64,000 bases of DNA from NCBI GenBank assembly GCA_964412555.1, contig CAYPPG010000014.1:66033-130032 (forward strand), given 5' to 3'. The stretch comes from CAYPPG01 sp964412555. Lineage in GTDB: Bacteria > Hinthialibacterota > Hinthialibacteria > Hinthialibacterales > Hinthialibacteraceae. Position numbers and translations under genes: made by a program. Below, piece after piece: positions 52,420 to 61,437 of the stretch. Under the pieces are notes generated by a model that worked only from the letters and a program-made list of their open reading frames with translations, was not told where the DNA came from and searched no databases. Position 1 is the first letter of the stretch, and every line of letters begins with the position of its first letter.

Positions 52420-54264
52420 TTATTTAGCCGTTTTTTGTTTTTGAATGTCTCGATATCTATTCAATAATTCTTCTGCATGTTGTGAAACCGATTTTACGGA
52501 TGGAATCGAGAACTGCAAGTCTTCGATGATCTCGGGATCCTCGATCACTTTTTGAATGACCGCCCGAAGACTCAACGGATCTCGGTGATGAAATGTCAAT
52601 CCCCCTCCATCCCGTACAAATTCCGCCATCCCTCCTACATTCGCCGTAATAATCGGTACATTCGCTTGAAAAGCTTCATGAATCGTTAACGGAGAATTCT
52701 CCCACCAAATCGAAGGCATGATCAAACAATCAATCTCGGAAAGTAATTCATAGACTTTTTCCGGTTCGTATTTCCCTCTAAATTTCACCGCCGGTCCTGC
52801 CAGTGAAAGAAGGTGTTCTTCATAATCCTCATGCCCGTCAAAGCCGGGGAAAAAACCATGCACGATCAATTTCGCTTTCGCCGGCTCAATCGTTCGAAAT
52901 GCCCGTAATGCAATATCGACTCCTTTTGAAGGAATCCATGTTCCAATATACCCGAAACGAATAGGATACATTGGCCGCTTGGCTTTCATTCTTGGTGCGG
53001 GGAGAAATCCGTTGTCAGAAAAAACGATCTTCTTCGCCGGCGCTCCATACCGGATAAAAAAGTCTCTTAAAAATTGGGATGGAGAGATAAGCAAATCGGT
53101 CTCCTCCCAAATCCGCTGAACCCAATTCTTGCGATGTGCAATCCCTTCCGAAGCCACAGGCGAAAAAGCGGCAACCGAATCGGCCAGAATTTCTGCAATC
53201 CGATAAAGGGATTGGCGAATTTCCTTTTTTCTTGCAGGATAGTTATTTGTTTTCTTGTTACTTGAATTTCGATAGACCAATAGAGGATGTTTCCATCCTG
53301 CTGAACAATGAATATTTTGTTCCGGAGATTCAGGCGATGTCCTTAATATCAGGAGTTGCTCGGTTTGATCGTGCGGATCAATATTCACTTCGACAGTATG
53401 CCAGCCTTTGTCTTCATTCTTCGCTTTTGGATTCAAAAAGACAGAAGATAAAACACAACCATTCTGTTCAATTTCAAAACGGACTCCTCCGCCTTCTTGA
53501 TCGTATGTTCCGGGATGCATTGCAACGGCTGTTTTCAAGACAGCGGGCTGTTTCAACCGGATCCGATAGCGAATTTCTGCGGGAGGGTGGGCGAGAAGAG
53601 TCTCTCCGGCTATTTCGCCTAGACCGAAAGTGGTCTTCTGAAAAAATTCTTTTTGTGGAACACGGATTTCGGCTTTCGAGACATCCAAAAGATCGTAAGC
53701 CAATCCATCAGCCCCAGGATCAACACGTCTCCTATTCAATACCTTCGAGACAAACTGTTGCGATTTGCCACGTAATAGTTGAATGGAAAGGCAGGATCGG
53801 CACCCTTCCTCTGTGGGGCCATGACAAAGACTCATATCCCTCTTCAAGAGTTGGCCTCGTTGACAAAGCAGCCAATAATCGTGAAGCGTAAAAACGGTTG
53901 CACAACCAACCATCGCTGCCTCATGCACAAGCGACAAAGACAAATTGGTCAAATGATGAAAGTGAACGACATCCGGCTGCAACTCATGAAGTAAATACCC
54001 GAATTTTGCTCCAATGACGGAATTGACATAAATATCTTGAAAGGATCGAGAAAAACGATAGGTATGATTGATTTTATACGTTGCGACTCCTTGGTACTCC
54101 GCTTTCCGTACCCTATATTCCTCATCGAAGGAATCGCAATAGCGATAGAAAACACACACATCATGACCTTGTCTTTGAAATTCTTTCGCCAGATAAAGAA
54201 CACATAATTCCGAACCGGCATAGCTTTCGGGTGGGAAGGTGTGATTTACAAACAGAATTTTCAT
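52420..54264 (-). CDS. GT4 glycosyltransferase with an internal beta-sandwich insertion
   Basis: 614 residues. GT-B N-domain (VNHTFPPESYAGSELCVLYLAKEF; VHFHHLTNLSLSLVHEAA; FTLHDYWLLC) with cysteines at about 134, 147, 155 and 158. Residues about 200-335 form a beta-rich insertion (AEIRYRIRLKQPAVLKTAVAM; VRFEIEQNGCVLSSVFL; WHTVEVNID), like a carbohydrate-binding or jelly-roll domain, absent from ordinary GT4 enzymes. The C-domain follows with GYIGTWIPSKGVDIALRAF and the E-x7-E-type segment SIWWENSPLTIHEAFQANVPII. It is six bases after the NtrC-like gene and upstream of the methyltransferase, making an operon. Confidence 0.88.
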   Translation of the reverse strand: MKILFVNHTFPPESYAGSELCVLYLAKEFQRQGHDVCVFYRYCDSFDEEYRVRKAEYQGVATYKINHTYRFSRSFQDIYVNSVIGAKFGYLLHELQPDVVHFHHLTNLSLSLVHEAAMVGCATVFTLHDYWLLCQRGQLLKRDMSLCHGPTEEGCRSCLSIQLLRGKSQQFVSKVLNRRRVDPGADGLAYDLLDVSKAEIRVPQKEFFQKTTFGLGEIAGETLLAHPPAEIRYRIRLKQPAVLKTAVAMHPGTYDQEGGGVRFEIEQNGCVLSSVFLNPKAKNEDKGWHTVEVNIDPHDQTEQLLILRTSPESPEQNIHCSAGWKHPLLVYRNSSNKKTNNYPARKKEIRQSLYRIAEILADSVAAFSPVASEGIAHRKNWVQRIWEETDLLISPSQFLRDFFIRYGAPAKKIVFSDNGFLPAPRMKAKRPMYPIRFGYIGTWIPSKGVDIALRAFRTIEPAKAKLIVHGFFPGFDGHEDYEEHLLSLAGPAVKFRGKYEPEKVYELLSEIDCLIMPSIWWENSPLTIHEAFQANVPIITANVGGMAEFVRDGGGLTFHHRDPLSLRAVIQKVIEDPEIIEDLQFSIPSVKSVSQHAEELLNRYRDIQKQKTAK

Positions 54265-54270
54265 TCAATT

Positions 54271-55665
54271 TTAGATTTCGGTCATTTTGGCTTTCTCATA
54301 CATCTGCAGTTTACGATGCAAGGTAGCGCGATTGATATCGAGAATACTCGCCGATTTCACTTTATTTCCCTTGGTCGCTTCCATCACTTTGAGGATATAC
54401 TGCCGTTCAATTTCGCTCATCGGGGGTAAATCGTCAACCGATGTGCCGAGGAATATACTCCCCACCTCATCATGGAACTGTTTGGGTAGATGTTTCGTAT
54501 CAATAGGACCTTTGCCGGCAACCAGCGCTGCATATTCCAAGACATTTTCCAATTCCCGAACATTCCCCGGCCAATGATATTCGAGCATCAATTTCAAAGC
54601 CTCTTCGGTAATTTTCAAGCAATCTTCACGCCGTTGTTTCGCCATCTTCATCAGAAATTGCTTGGTCAGCATCGGAATTTCTTCCGCTCGCTTTCGCAAC
54701 GGGGGCAATTGCAGCGTGAACCGGTTCAAGCGGAAAAATAAATCTTCCGAGAATTCCCCTTTGGAGACTTGTTCGGTAAGAGGAGTGCTGGTTGCAGCGA
54801 AAATGCGAACATCGGCTTTACAAACAGTTCGGGAATTGACACGAGTATAGGAACCATCTTCAAGAAACCGCTGTAATTTCCCCTGAATCGTCGGTGAAAT
54901 TGCGCCGATTTCATCCAAATACAACGAACCGCCATCACAAAGTTGCAAAAAATTCTGCCCCTCGGATGAATCGACTTCTTCTCCACGCCCAAACAGTTCG
55001 GAGGCCAAATCTTCATGGGAAAAAGAACGGCAATTCATGGAATAAAACGGTCCATGCCGGCGGGAACTGGCTTCGTGAATCGTCTGGGCTAAAAGTTCTT
55101 TTCCGGTTCCAATTCCACCAACCAATAAAACACAATCATCCCGAGTGGATAAGATTCGAGCGATCCGCACCACATCTTTCATCTCGGTCGAGCGCACCAA
55201 GATGGGACCGAAACACTCGGATATCGTTTCTTGCGTGTTGATTCTTGAAAATTGACTTTTGAGCAATTTTACATCCAACACCCGTTCCATTAAAACCGTC
55301 AATTCTTCCGTCGTTACCGGAGAACTCAAGATAAAGCCGTCCAACCGTTGCGCCCAAATCATACCATCTTCCATTTTTCCCGACGGGGTAAGAATGATCA
55401 ATTCTTCGCCGAGATTGTCCAATTCCGGCACATTTTCTGTTTTCTTGCTTTCCAATTCTTCACACAATCCGAGTTCCGTAATCAAGATCGAGGCCTGATC
55501 TTTGCTGGTCATTTCGCAGAGTTCATCTACGCTTCCGGAACTATGAACTCTGCACCCCACTTTGTTCAAATGATCGATCACATTCTTCGCGGTCTGTCCT
55601 TTCGAGGCCAACACCGCAACACTGACACCTTTTAAGGAGATCTGATCTTGAGTCTTGTTTTTCAT
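54271..55665 (-). CDS. NtrC-like AAA+ regulator with pseudo-receiver and no GAFTGA loop
   Basis: 464 residues. The N-terminal receiver-like domain has ILITELGL where the phospho-acceptor Asp is expected, and lacks the usual acidic pair. The AAA+ domain has Walker A GGIGTGKELLAQ, Walker B GGSLYLDEIG and the arginine-bearing LFFRLNRFTLQLPPLRKR. The L1 loop that normally carries GAFTGA is ELFGRGEEVDSSEGQNFLQLC: shorter and without the motif that contacts sigma-54. A Fis-type helix-turn-helix closes the protein (ATKGNKVKSASILDINRATLHRKL). It may regulate independently of sigma-54, as TyrR does. It heads a glycosyltransferase operon, so it may regulate surface-glycan synthesis. Confidence 0.9.
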   Translation of the reverse strand: MKNKTQDQISLKGVSVAVLASKGQTAKNVIDHLNKVGCRVHSSGSVDELCEMTSKDQASILITELGLCEELESKKTENVPELDNLGEELIILTPSGKMEDGMIWAQRLDGFILSSPVTTEELTVLMERVLDVKLLKSQFSRINTQETISECFGPILVRSTEMKDVVRIARILSTRDDCVLLVGGIGTGKELLAQTIHEASSRRHGPFYSMNCRSFSHEDLASELFGRGEEVDSSEGQNFLQLCDGGSLYLDEIGAISPTIQGKLQRFLEDGSYTRVNSRTVCKADVRIFAATSTPLTEQVSKGEFSEDLFFRLNRFTLQLPPLRKRAEEIPMLTKQFLMKMAKQRREDCLKITEEALKLMLEYHWPGNVRELENVLEYAALVAGKGPIDTKHLPKQFHDEVGSIFLGTSVDDLPPMSEIERQYILKVMEATKGNKVKSASILDINRATLHRKLQMYEKAKMTEI

Positions 55666-56089
55666 TATTATACCCCTTCAATTTAGTAAAATTATTCAAT
55701 TAAAGACATAAAATATTTACATATAAATATTATATACACTGTTCAATGCAGTATTTGCAACACAGTTTCAAAATACATCACCAATGACATAATACACCAC
55801 TTATATCTCATGACAAGGTTTAAAATACACCACCTCGCTCTATTTTACAATGTGAATGATTTTGAATATTTAATTTTTAAATTGCGTCGAAATATTCTAA
55901 TAATTCAGTCCAGTCCGTTCAAGTCCGGGCCGAGGAACGGGAGAGATACATCTCACTTTGGATGGAAGTAATTCTTTCACTGTGTTTGCCTCTATTCCGA
56001 TTCGCAGATTGAGGTAATATCTTTACTATATTTTCATGATAAAAAAGGTACTCTATCATAACAAGCTTTAAAACCAGAAATGATCCGTG
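55666..56089. other. 424-base regulatory intergenic region
   Basis: AT-rich divergent region between the NtrC-like and GT2 genes with no gene. It holds the TACACCAC repeats at 55770-55834, a TTGCAA/TATATA pair (18 apart on the minus strand, near 55730-55760) as a weak promoter candidate, and an ACTG-ttcaatg-CAGT inverted repeat next to it. Confidence 0.5.
55770..55834. repeat. Three direct repeats, putative operator iterons
   Basis: AAAATACATCACC (55770-55782), ATAATACACCAC (55789-55800) and AAAATACACCACC (55822-55834). Spacing between the AATACA cores is 19 and 33 bases. They lie upstream of the NtrC-like regulator gene and could be its own binding sites. Confidence 0.6.
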
Positions 56090-57040
56090 ATGAAGCAATC
56101 CCATCCAACGGTAAGTATTGTAATCCCGACGAAAAACGCAGGACATGAATTTTCGAGACTACTCTCTATTTTGAGAAACCAGGCTCATTATTCGAATGCG
56201 GAAATCATGATTGTAGATTCCGGTTCCTCGGACGAAACGACGGCAATCGCCCGTTCATTTGGCTGCAAATGCATTGAAATCGAACCCCATCGATTCAACC
56301 ATGGTGGTACACGAAATTTGGGAATCAGTGAAACCCATTCCGAATTCGTTTGTTTACTGACCCAGGATGCGTTTCCTCTAACGACAACCTTCTTAACGAC
56401 TCTTGTTCAATCCATCCTCACAGAAAATGCAGCCGCGGGGTATGCCCGTCAAATTCCGCGGAAACAGGCATCCTTACTTGTCAAACGGGATGTAGAACAA
56501 TGGTTGAGTGGTTCACCCGAGCGCCGTATCAGTGAGATCCAATCGCCAAACATTTTTTTTTCCTTGCATCCGATTCATCAGTACTATGCCTGCGTCTTCG
56601 ATGATGTCGCCTCGATGATCCGGCGTGACGTCTGGAAAAAGATTCCGTATCCGATCGTCGCGTATGGAGAGGATATCGAGTGGGGATATCGAGCATTGGT
56701 CAATGGTTATACAATTGTGTATGAACCACGGGCAAGAGTGGAACATTCTCACGAACGGTCGGCGGAATATGCCTACCTACGAACGTACATTGATCACTAT
56801 CGTCTTTATGAAATTTTCGGCTTGCGCACTATACCAACACGCCGAAAAATGCTGCGGGCTGTCATAAACAAATGCATGAGCGATTGGTTTTATTTATTAC
56901 GAAAGGGTTATCCATTCGGACGTGATTTTCAGGAATTTATCAACGTACCTCGTTACGCGCATGCTACCGCTTCGGGACAATTCAAGGGTGCAAAAGATGC
57001 AGCGTCCGGTGTACCGCCCAATCGCTCACGAGATGTGTAA
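56090..57040 (+). CDS. Family 2 glycosyltransferase (rhamnosyltransferase-like)
   Basis: 316 residues: TVSIVIPTKNAGHEFSRLLSIL, MIVDSGSSDETTAIA, HRFNHGGTRNLGI, TQDAFPLT and YGEDIEWGYRALVNGYTIVYEP. The RFNHGGTRN motif is common in rhamnosyl-transferring GT2 enzymes. Probably acts on a cell-surface polysaccharide, together with the GT4 operon on the other side of the regulatory gap. A GTG one codon earlier is the alternative start. Confidence 0.9.
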   Translation: MKQSHPTVSIVIPTKNAGHEFSRLLSILRNQAHYSNAEIMIVDSGSSDETTAIARSFGCKCIEIEPHRFNHGGTRNLGISETHSEFVCLLTQDAFPLTTTFLTTLVQSILTENAAAGYARQIPRKQASLLVKRDVEQWLSGSPERRISEIQSPNIFFSLHPIHQYYACVFDDVASMIRRDVWKKIPYPIVAYGEDIEWGYRALVNGYTIVYEPRARVEHSHERSAEYAYLRTYIDHYRLYEIFGLRTIPTRRKMLRAVINKCMSDWFYLLRKGYPFGRDFQEFINVPRYAHATASGQFKGAKDAASGVPPNRSRDV

Positions 57041-57076
57041 ATTCAAAAGATGAATATTCTTTACAATCGTTGAGCC

Positions 57077-57916
57077 ATGACTAAAGAACGTCTGGATTTG
57101 TTGCTTTTAGAACGGGAGTTGACGGCAAACCGCGAAGAATCGCAGCGGTTGATCCGCGCCGGCAAAGTTCTGGTAAACGAAGTGGTAATCGATAAACCCG
57201 GTACAAAAATTTCGATTGAACAACCCATTCGAATCATCGAACGAGAAAGTCGTTACGTCAGCCGGGGCGGGTTGAAAATGGAAGAAGCACTCAACCGTTT
57301 CCAGGTGGACGTCAAGGGCAAGATAGCCGCCGATCTTGGTGCCTCCACAGGAGGTTTTACTGATTGTCTGTTGAAGCATGGGATCACAAAAGTTTATGCC
57401 ATCGACGTCGGACATGGCCAATTGGATTATCGCCTTCAATGCGATGACCGTGTCATTGTCATGGACCGAACGAACTGCCGGTATCTTAAAGCAGAAGATT
57501 TAGGCGAGCGAGTCGATCTCATCACCGCTGATCTATCCTTCATTGGAGTCAAAACCGTTTTTCCTGCGATGACTCGAATTGTACACGAAGTCGGATCAAT
57601 GATCTTATTGATTAAACCGCAATTTGAAATTGGGAAAGGAAAAGTCGGGAAAAAAGGCATCGTAAAACTTCGGGAAGACCACCGGGAAGTTCTTGAACAA
57701 TGCCGCGATTTTTTTCATGAACACGGTTGGTGGATTCATGGACTTGCCCCATCGCCAATTCTCGGAAAAACCGGTAATATAGAGTTTCTGTTTTATTTAG
57801 CGAAAAGGGAAAATCCTCACGCTATGTACGACGAATTCATACAGACAGTCGTAGAGGAAGCACACCGGATCAGGAAAGGGGGTGACCATGCCGAATCGAA
57901 CCGATCCACCGATTAG
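57077..57916 (+). CDS. tlyA: TlyA-family rRNA 2'-O-methyltransferase
   Basis: 279 residues. S4 RNA-binding domain (RLDLLLLERELTANREESQRLIRAGKVLVNEVVIDKPGT), YVSRGGLKMEEAL linker, and an FtsJ-type methyltransferase domain (ADLGASTGGFTDCLLKHG; VYAIDVGHGQLDYRL; VDLITADLSFIGVK; LIKPQFE with its catalytic Lys). It methylates rRNA in well-studied relatives. The 3' end overlaps the NAD kinase gene by 29 bases. Confidence 0.93.
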   Translation: MTKERLDLLLLERELTANREESQRLIRAGKVLVNEVVIDKPGTKISIEQPIRIIERESRYVSRGGLKMEEALNRFQVDVKGKIAADLGASTGGFTDCLLKHGITKVYAIDVGHGQLDYRLQCDDRVIVMDRTNCRYLKAEDLGERVDLITADLSFIGVKTVFPAMTRIVHEVGSMILLIKPQFEIGKGKVGKKGIVKLREDHREVLEQCRDFFHEHGWWIHGLAPSPILGKTGNIEFLFYLAKRENPHAMYDEFIQTVVEEAHRIRKGGDHAESNRSTD

Positions 57917-58778
57917 AAACGTTCTCATTCTTTATAATTCGGAAAAACCGAACGCTTTGCAAGCCGGTCAAAAGACCGAAACCATTTTGCAGGAAGCAGG
58001 ATTTCATACTCAACTGGCAGAATACAAAAAACCGGAGAATCGAGATCCGAATTCCTATTTATCCATCAAGGACATCGCTCAAGGCTGCAATTTCATTATC
58101 GTATTAGGGGGAGACGGAACGATTCTTGGGGTAGCACGCGAGATGGCACAATCCCGATGCCCACTACTTGGTATCAATTTAGGCGGATTCGGCTTCCTGA
58201 CGGCAAGCGCCGGACATGAATTGGATGAAGCATTGGAATGTTTAATCTCTGGGAACTACAACATCATCAACCGCTATTTCCTGAAAGCATGGATCATGAG
58301 ACCTACTTCAAACGGTGAAGAAGAGGTCTTCTCTTCCCTAGCGCTCAACGAAGCCCTCGTCACTCTCACCCAACCCGGCCGTTTGCTGGAACTCTGGCTT
58401 GGTGAAAATAGGGAACCCACCCTGGCTTATCGAGGTGATGGATTGATCATCGCCACTCCCACTGGCTCCACCGGCCATTCTCTATCCGCCGGAGGTCCCA
58501 TTCTGGAACCGCACTTGGCGGCATTGATCGTCACACCGGTTTCACCTCACTCTCTCTTCAACCGCCCGATGGTCATCGATGGGGAAAAAGAACTTTGTAT
58601 CCAATTCAAAGAAACCGCCTCGGAACCGCTTTTGATCCTCGACGGTCAGATTCAATCCCCTCTTTACCCGACCGATCGCGTTCATATCCGCCGCTCCCGT
58701 CAAACCATCCCGACTATTTTTCTCCCCAATCGGTCATTCACCGGCGTGCTTCGATATAAATTCAATTTGGGCGAATAA
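57888..58778 (+). CDS. nadK: NAD kinase
   Basis: 296 residues. Catalytic motif IVLGGDGTILG, then GINLGGFGFL, the NE(A/D) motif SSLALNEALV and TPTGSTGHSLSAGGPI. It phosphorylates NAD to NADP. The ATG at 57888 has AAAGGGGGTGA before it. A tlyA-nadK pair is common in bacteria. Confidence 0.95.
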   Translation: MPNRTDPPIRNVLILYNSEKPNALQAGQKTETILQEAGFHTQLAEYKKPENRDPNSYLSIKDIAQGCNFIIVLGGDGTILGVAREMAQSRCPLLGINLGGFGFLTASAGHELDEALECLISGNYNIINRYFLKAWIMRPTSNGEEEVFSSLALNEALVTLTQPGRLLELWLGENREPTLAYRGDGLIIATPTGSTGHSLSAGGPILEPHLAALIVTPVSPHSLFNRPMVIDGEKELCIQFKETASEPLLILDGQIQSPLYPTDRVHIRRSRQTIPTIFLPNRSFTGVLRYKFNLGE

Positions 58779-58868
58779 AATCGAACCGTTAGAAGAAGAA
58801 TATACAGAAACATCCAATCAATGTATAATCAAGAAAGAATGTTTGTTCGTTCAAGAATAGGATTGATT

Positions 58869-59069
58869 ATGAAACCTTCGGTCTCGCACGATAGGAATGA
58901 CGAAAGCATGGAAGCCAAAGTTCGTTGGTTCCAAAGTTTGACCATGGAAGAACGAATGGAATTGCTCTGCGAATACACGGAATTGGCGCTATCCATCAAC
59001 CCACACCTTCCGGATCAAAAAGATGCTGAACCTGCTCACAGACGTGTTCAAATCCTTTCAAAAACATGA
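58869..59069 (+). CDS. Small charged protein preceding a nucleotidyltransferase
   Basis: 66 residues: MKPSVSHDRNDES...MEAKVRWFQSLTMEERMELLCEYTELALSINP...RRVQILSKT. It is helical and without export signals. AGGA precedes the ATG. Proteins of this form often precede nucleotidyltransferase-fold genes and overlap them, here by 47 bases, suggesting a two-component toxin-antitoxin-like module. Function is unknown. Confidence 0.65.
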   Translation: MKPSVSHDRNDESMEAKVRWFQSLTMEERMELLCEYTELALSINPHLPDQKDAEPAHRRVQILSKT

Positions 59070-59478
59070 TGTCAAATATGTGATCATCGGCGGGATCGCC
59101 TCTATTTTATACGGAGTTCCTAGAGCCACCTTCGATCTTGACATCCTAATTGAGACCAAAACGGATAACGCCCGCCGTCTTCTCAATGCGCTTCATGAAG
59201 CAGGTTTCGGAACAGCTTCAATGACAACAGAACAAGATATTCTTGCGAACGATGTCACGATTTTTAATGATAAAGTGCGAATCGATGTTCAAACTCATAC
59301 GCCGGGATTGAATTTCAACGATGCCTGGAATCGAAAAAACGCTATGAATCACAAAGGGGCAAACTTCTATATCCTTTCAAAAGAAGACTTAATTCTATCA
59401 AAGAAAGCCTGTGGAAGAGAAAAAGATTTGGAAGATGTGCGATGCTTAGAAATCTCAATCTCTATGGAAAATTATTAA
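59023..59478 (+). CDS. Nucleotidyltransferase-fold protein (AbiEii/DUF6036-like)
   Basis: 151 residues: KYVIIGGIASILYGVPRATFDLDILIE carries the GG-x-A-...-DLDI nucleotidyltransferase core; VRIDVQTHTPG is the third-strand acidic site. Such proteins are related to AbiEii-type toxins and to minimal nucleotidyltransferases. It overlaps the small gene upstream, and its stop shares TTAA with the HflK-like gene. Confidence 0.8.
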   Translation: MLNLLTDVFKSFQKHDVKYVIIGGIASILYGVPRATFDLDILIETKTDNARRLLNALHEAGFGTASMTTEQDILANDVTIFNDKVRIDVQTHTPGLNFNDAWNRKNAMNHKGANFYILSKEDLILSKKACGREKDLEDVRCLEISISMENY

Positions 59479-60521
59479 TCCAATTTATTTTGTTCATCCA
59501 TTCTTTCTTGCAAAAACTGTATCATATCGGATTGTTCCGGAAGAGGAAACGCGCCACTTGTCGGGAATTTTTCATTTGTTTCATTTCCGGATGCAGGATA
59601 GAATTTTCGTTTTTGTAAAAACACATGTATCGGAACTGTCGAACCACCCGGCGAACGAACCAACACGTGTTTTTTCAATCGAGGTAGGATTTTCTCCATC
59701 GTTTCCCGATACAAACGTATTTTTATCGACTCTGAAGCATTTTGAATTTCAGGTAACAAAGCAAGAAATTTCTCGGCATCCCCTTTCGCTTGGGCGATGC
59801 GCAGACTACGCTGGGAATCGGCTTTCGCGAGTATCGTTTCCGCTTTCCCCCGCGCTTGCGGTAACACTTCTTCCATTTCGACTCGCGCTTGAGTGATCAA
59901 ACGGGAGCGGTCCTGACGCGCATCGGTAACTTCTTGGAACGCTTCCCTCACTTCCTCAGGTGGTTCAATCGCAATTCGTTGAATGTTGACTATGGTGAAT
60001 CCGGTCTGGCAGCGATCCAAATGGTCTTGCAAATCCTCTTGGATATGCTCGGAAAGCAAAGCCCAACCAGTTGTCAGAGCGTCATCGACACTGATATGCC
60101 CTAACCGCCGAGTAAGCGAAGCTTCACCGGCACTACGCAAAATCTCTTCCGGATTGTACCCGGCATACAGATACAAAAACGGATCCGACACGACATATTG
60201 AATCAGAAGTTGAATCCGCAAAACATTGGTGTCACCCGTCAACCATTCGCACTGCTCGGGTGTCGGTTTTACACCGGTTGCATGATCGATAAGCCGAAAA
60301 CCAATCGGCATAGACTTCATCGTCGTGGTTTCCACTCGGTCGATACGCCCCAATGGCCACGGTATATGATAATGAAGACCGGGCGGAACACTCCGGTTGA
60401 CGACACTCCCCCAAAAAAAGGTGATTCCCGTTTCTTGAGAAGAAACGGAATATAAGCCGGTTACCAACCAACCGGCAATCAAAACAACACCGAGTGTAAA
60501 TCCAATCGTTTTTTTCATCAT
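59475..60521 (-). CDS. SPFH/HflK-like membrane protein
   Basis: 348 residues. One N-terminal membrane span (TIGFTLGVVLIAGWLVTGLY), then an SPFH domain (ITFFWGSVVNRSVPPGLHYHIPWPLGRIDRVE) and a long coiled-coil stalk (VTDARQDRSRLITQARVEMEEVLPQARGKAETILAKADSQ). The C-terminal about 50 residues are a Pro/Gln-rich tail. HflK/HflC form a cage around FtsH proteases. It is last in a three-gene SPFH operon, and its start overlaps the hflC stop as ATGA. Confidence 0.85.
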   Translation of the reverse strand: MMKKTIGFTLGVVLIAGWLVTGLYSVSSQETGITFFWGSVVNRSVPPGLHYHIPWPLGRIDRVETTTMKSMPIGFRLIDHATGVKPTPEQCEWLTGDTNVLRIQLLIQYVVSDPFLYLYAGYNPEEILRSAGEASLTRRLGHISVDDALTTGWALLSEHIQEDLQDHLDRCQTGFTIVNIQRIAIEPPEEVREAFQEVTDARQDRSRLITQARVEMEEVLPQARGKAETILAKADSQRSLRIAQAKGDAEKFLALLPEIQNASESIKIRLYRETMEKILPRLKKHVLVRSPGGSTVPIHVFLQKRKFYPASGNETNEKFPTSGAFPLPEQSDMIQFLQERMDEQNKLD

Positions 60522-61411
60522 TCAGGCGTTTCCAATAAAAACCGCATCAATTCCGAATCGGCCGGGATCACCAAAGAATCGTCGGTTGTAAAAATCTTGT
60601 CATACGTCATCAAAGATCGGTAAAACCGGTAAAAATCGGGGTTCTCCGAAATCGCTTCCGCATAAATCCGTGCCGCCACGGCTTCGCCCTCACCGATAAT
60701 CTTGGCCGCCCTGGATTCCGCTTCCGCCAGAATTTCAGCCCGATCTCTTTCTGTCATGGCCCTAATCTTCATGGCTTCTTCCTCCCCTTCGGCGCGGAAG
60801 CGTGTCGCGATTTGCCGCCGTTCTTCCCGCATCCGCTGGAAAACGGAAAGTCGGTTTTGGGCATGATAGTTCAAGCGGTTCAATTGAAGGTCCACCACCT
60901 CCACCCCATACGAAGATTCCGCTGTTTCTTTCACATCGTCTGTGATTTTTTGTATGACCTTATGTAAGCGAATTTCTTCCGCGCTCTCATTGATCAAGGA
61001 GAAAAACGGTGCTTCTCCAAGAGCGGCACCTAAGGCCGAGGCTAGAACAATCGACAGTCGAGCTTCTGCCCCTCCTTGATCCCGAACCGCTTGCATATAC
61101 TGAACCGGATCGGATATCTTCCATACCAGATACGCCTGCGCCATGACATTTTTTTTGTCTTCCGTCAGATATTCCCGATCCAGTCCCGGCAATTCGAGCA
61201 TCTGCAATCGGGCATCGAATTTGTATACACTTTCTAAGGGAAACGGCCATTTCCACTTCAATCCCGGTTGTTCGCTATACACTCGCACCGGTTTTCCGAA
61301 AAACGTGACCACGGCACATTCGGTCACATCGACAATAAACATGCTTTGACTCAGCAGCAAAACAATCAAAGCAATCGCCAAAAGAGTTATTGTAAAAATC
61401 CGTTTGTTCAT
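60518..61411 (-). CDS. hflC: HflC-like SPFH protein
   Basis: 297 residues: span IFTITLLAIALIVLLLSQSMFIV, SPFH domain (CAVVTFFGKPVRVYSEQPGLKWKWPFPLESVYKFDARLQ) and the characteristic stalk (REERRQIATRFRAEGEEEAMKIRAMTERDRAEILAEAESRAAKIIGEGEA). The C-terminal ENPDFYRFYRSL segment is typical of HflC. It is central in the operon with the fused permease-HflK gene upstream. Confidence 0.92.
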   Translation of the reverse strand: MNKRIFTITLLAIALIVLLLSQSMFIVDVTECAVVTFFGKPVRVYSEQPGLKWKWPFPLESVYKFDARLQMLELPGLDREYLTEDKKNVMAQAYLVWKISDPVQYMQAVRDQGGAEARLSIVLASALGAALGEAPFFSLINESAEEIRLHKVIQKITDDVKETAESSYGVEVVDLQLNRLNYHAQNRLSVFQRMREERRQIATRFRAEGEEEAMKIRAMTERDRAEILAEAESRAAKIIGEGEAVAARIYAEAISENPDFYRFYRSLMTYDKIFTTDDSLVIPADSELMRFLLETPE

Positions 61412-61437
61412 GATGTGAACCACTTAAATCCAATTTC

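Noticed and set aside
55770..55834. Short CRISPR array
   Set aside because: The repeats are only about 12 bases, with unequal spacing (19 and 33) and AT-rich non-spacer sequence; no cas genes are present.
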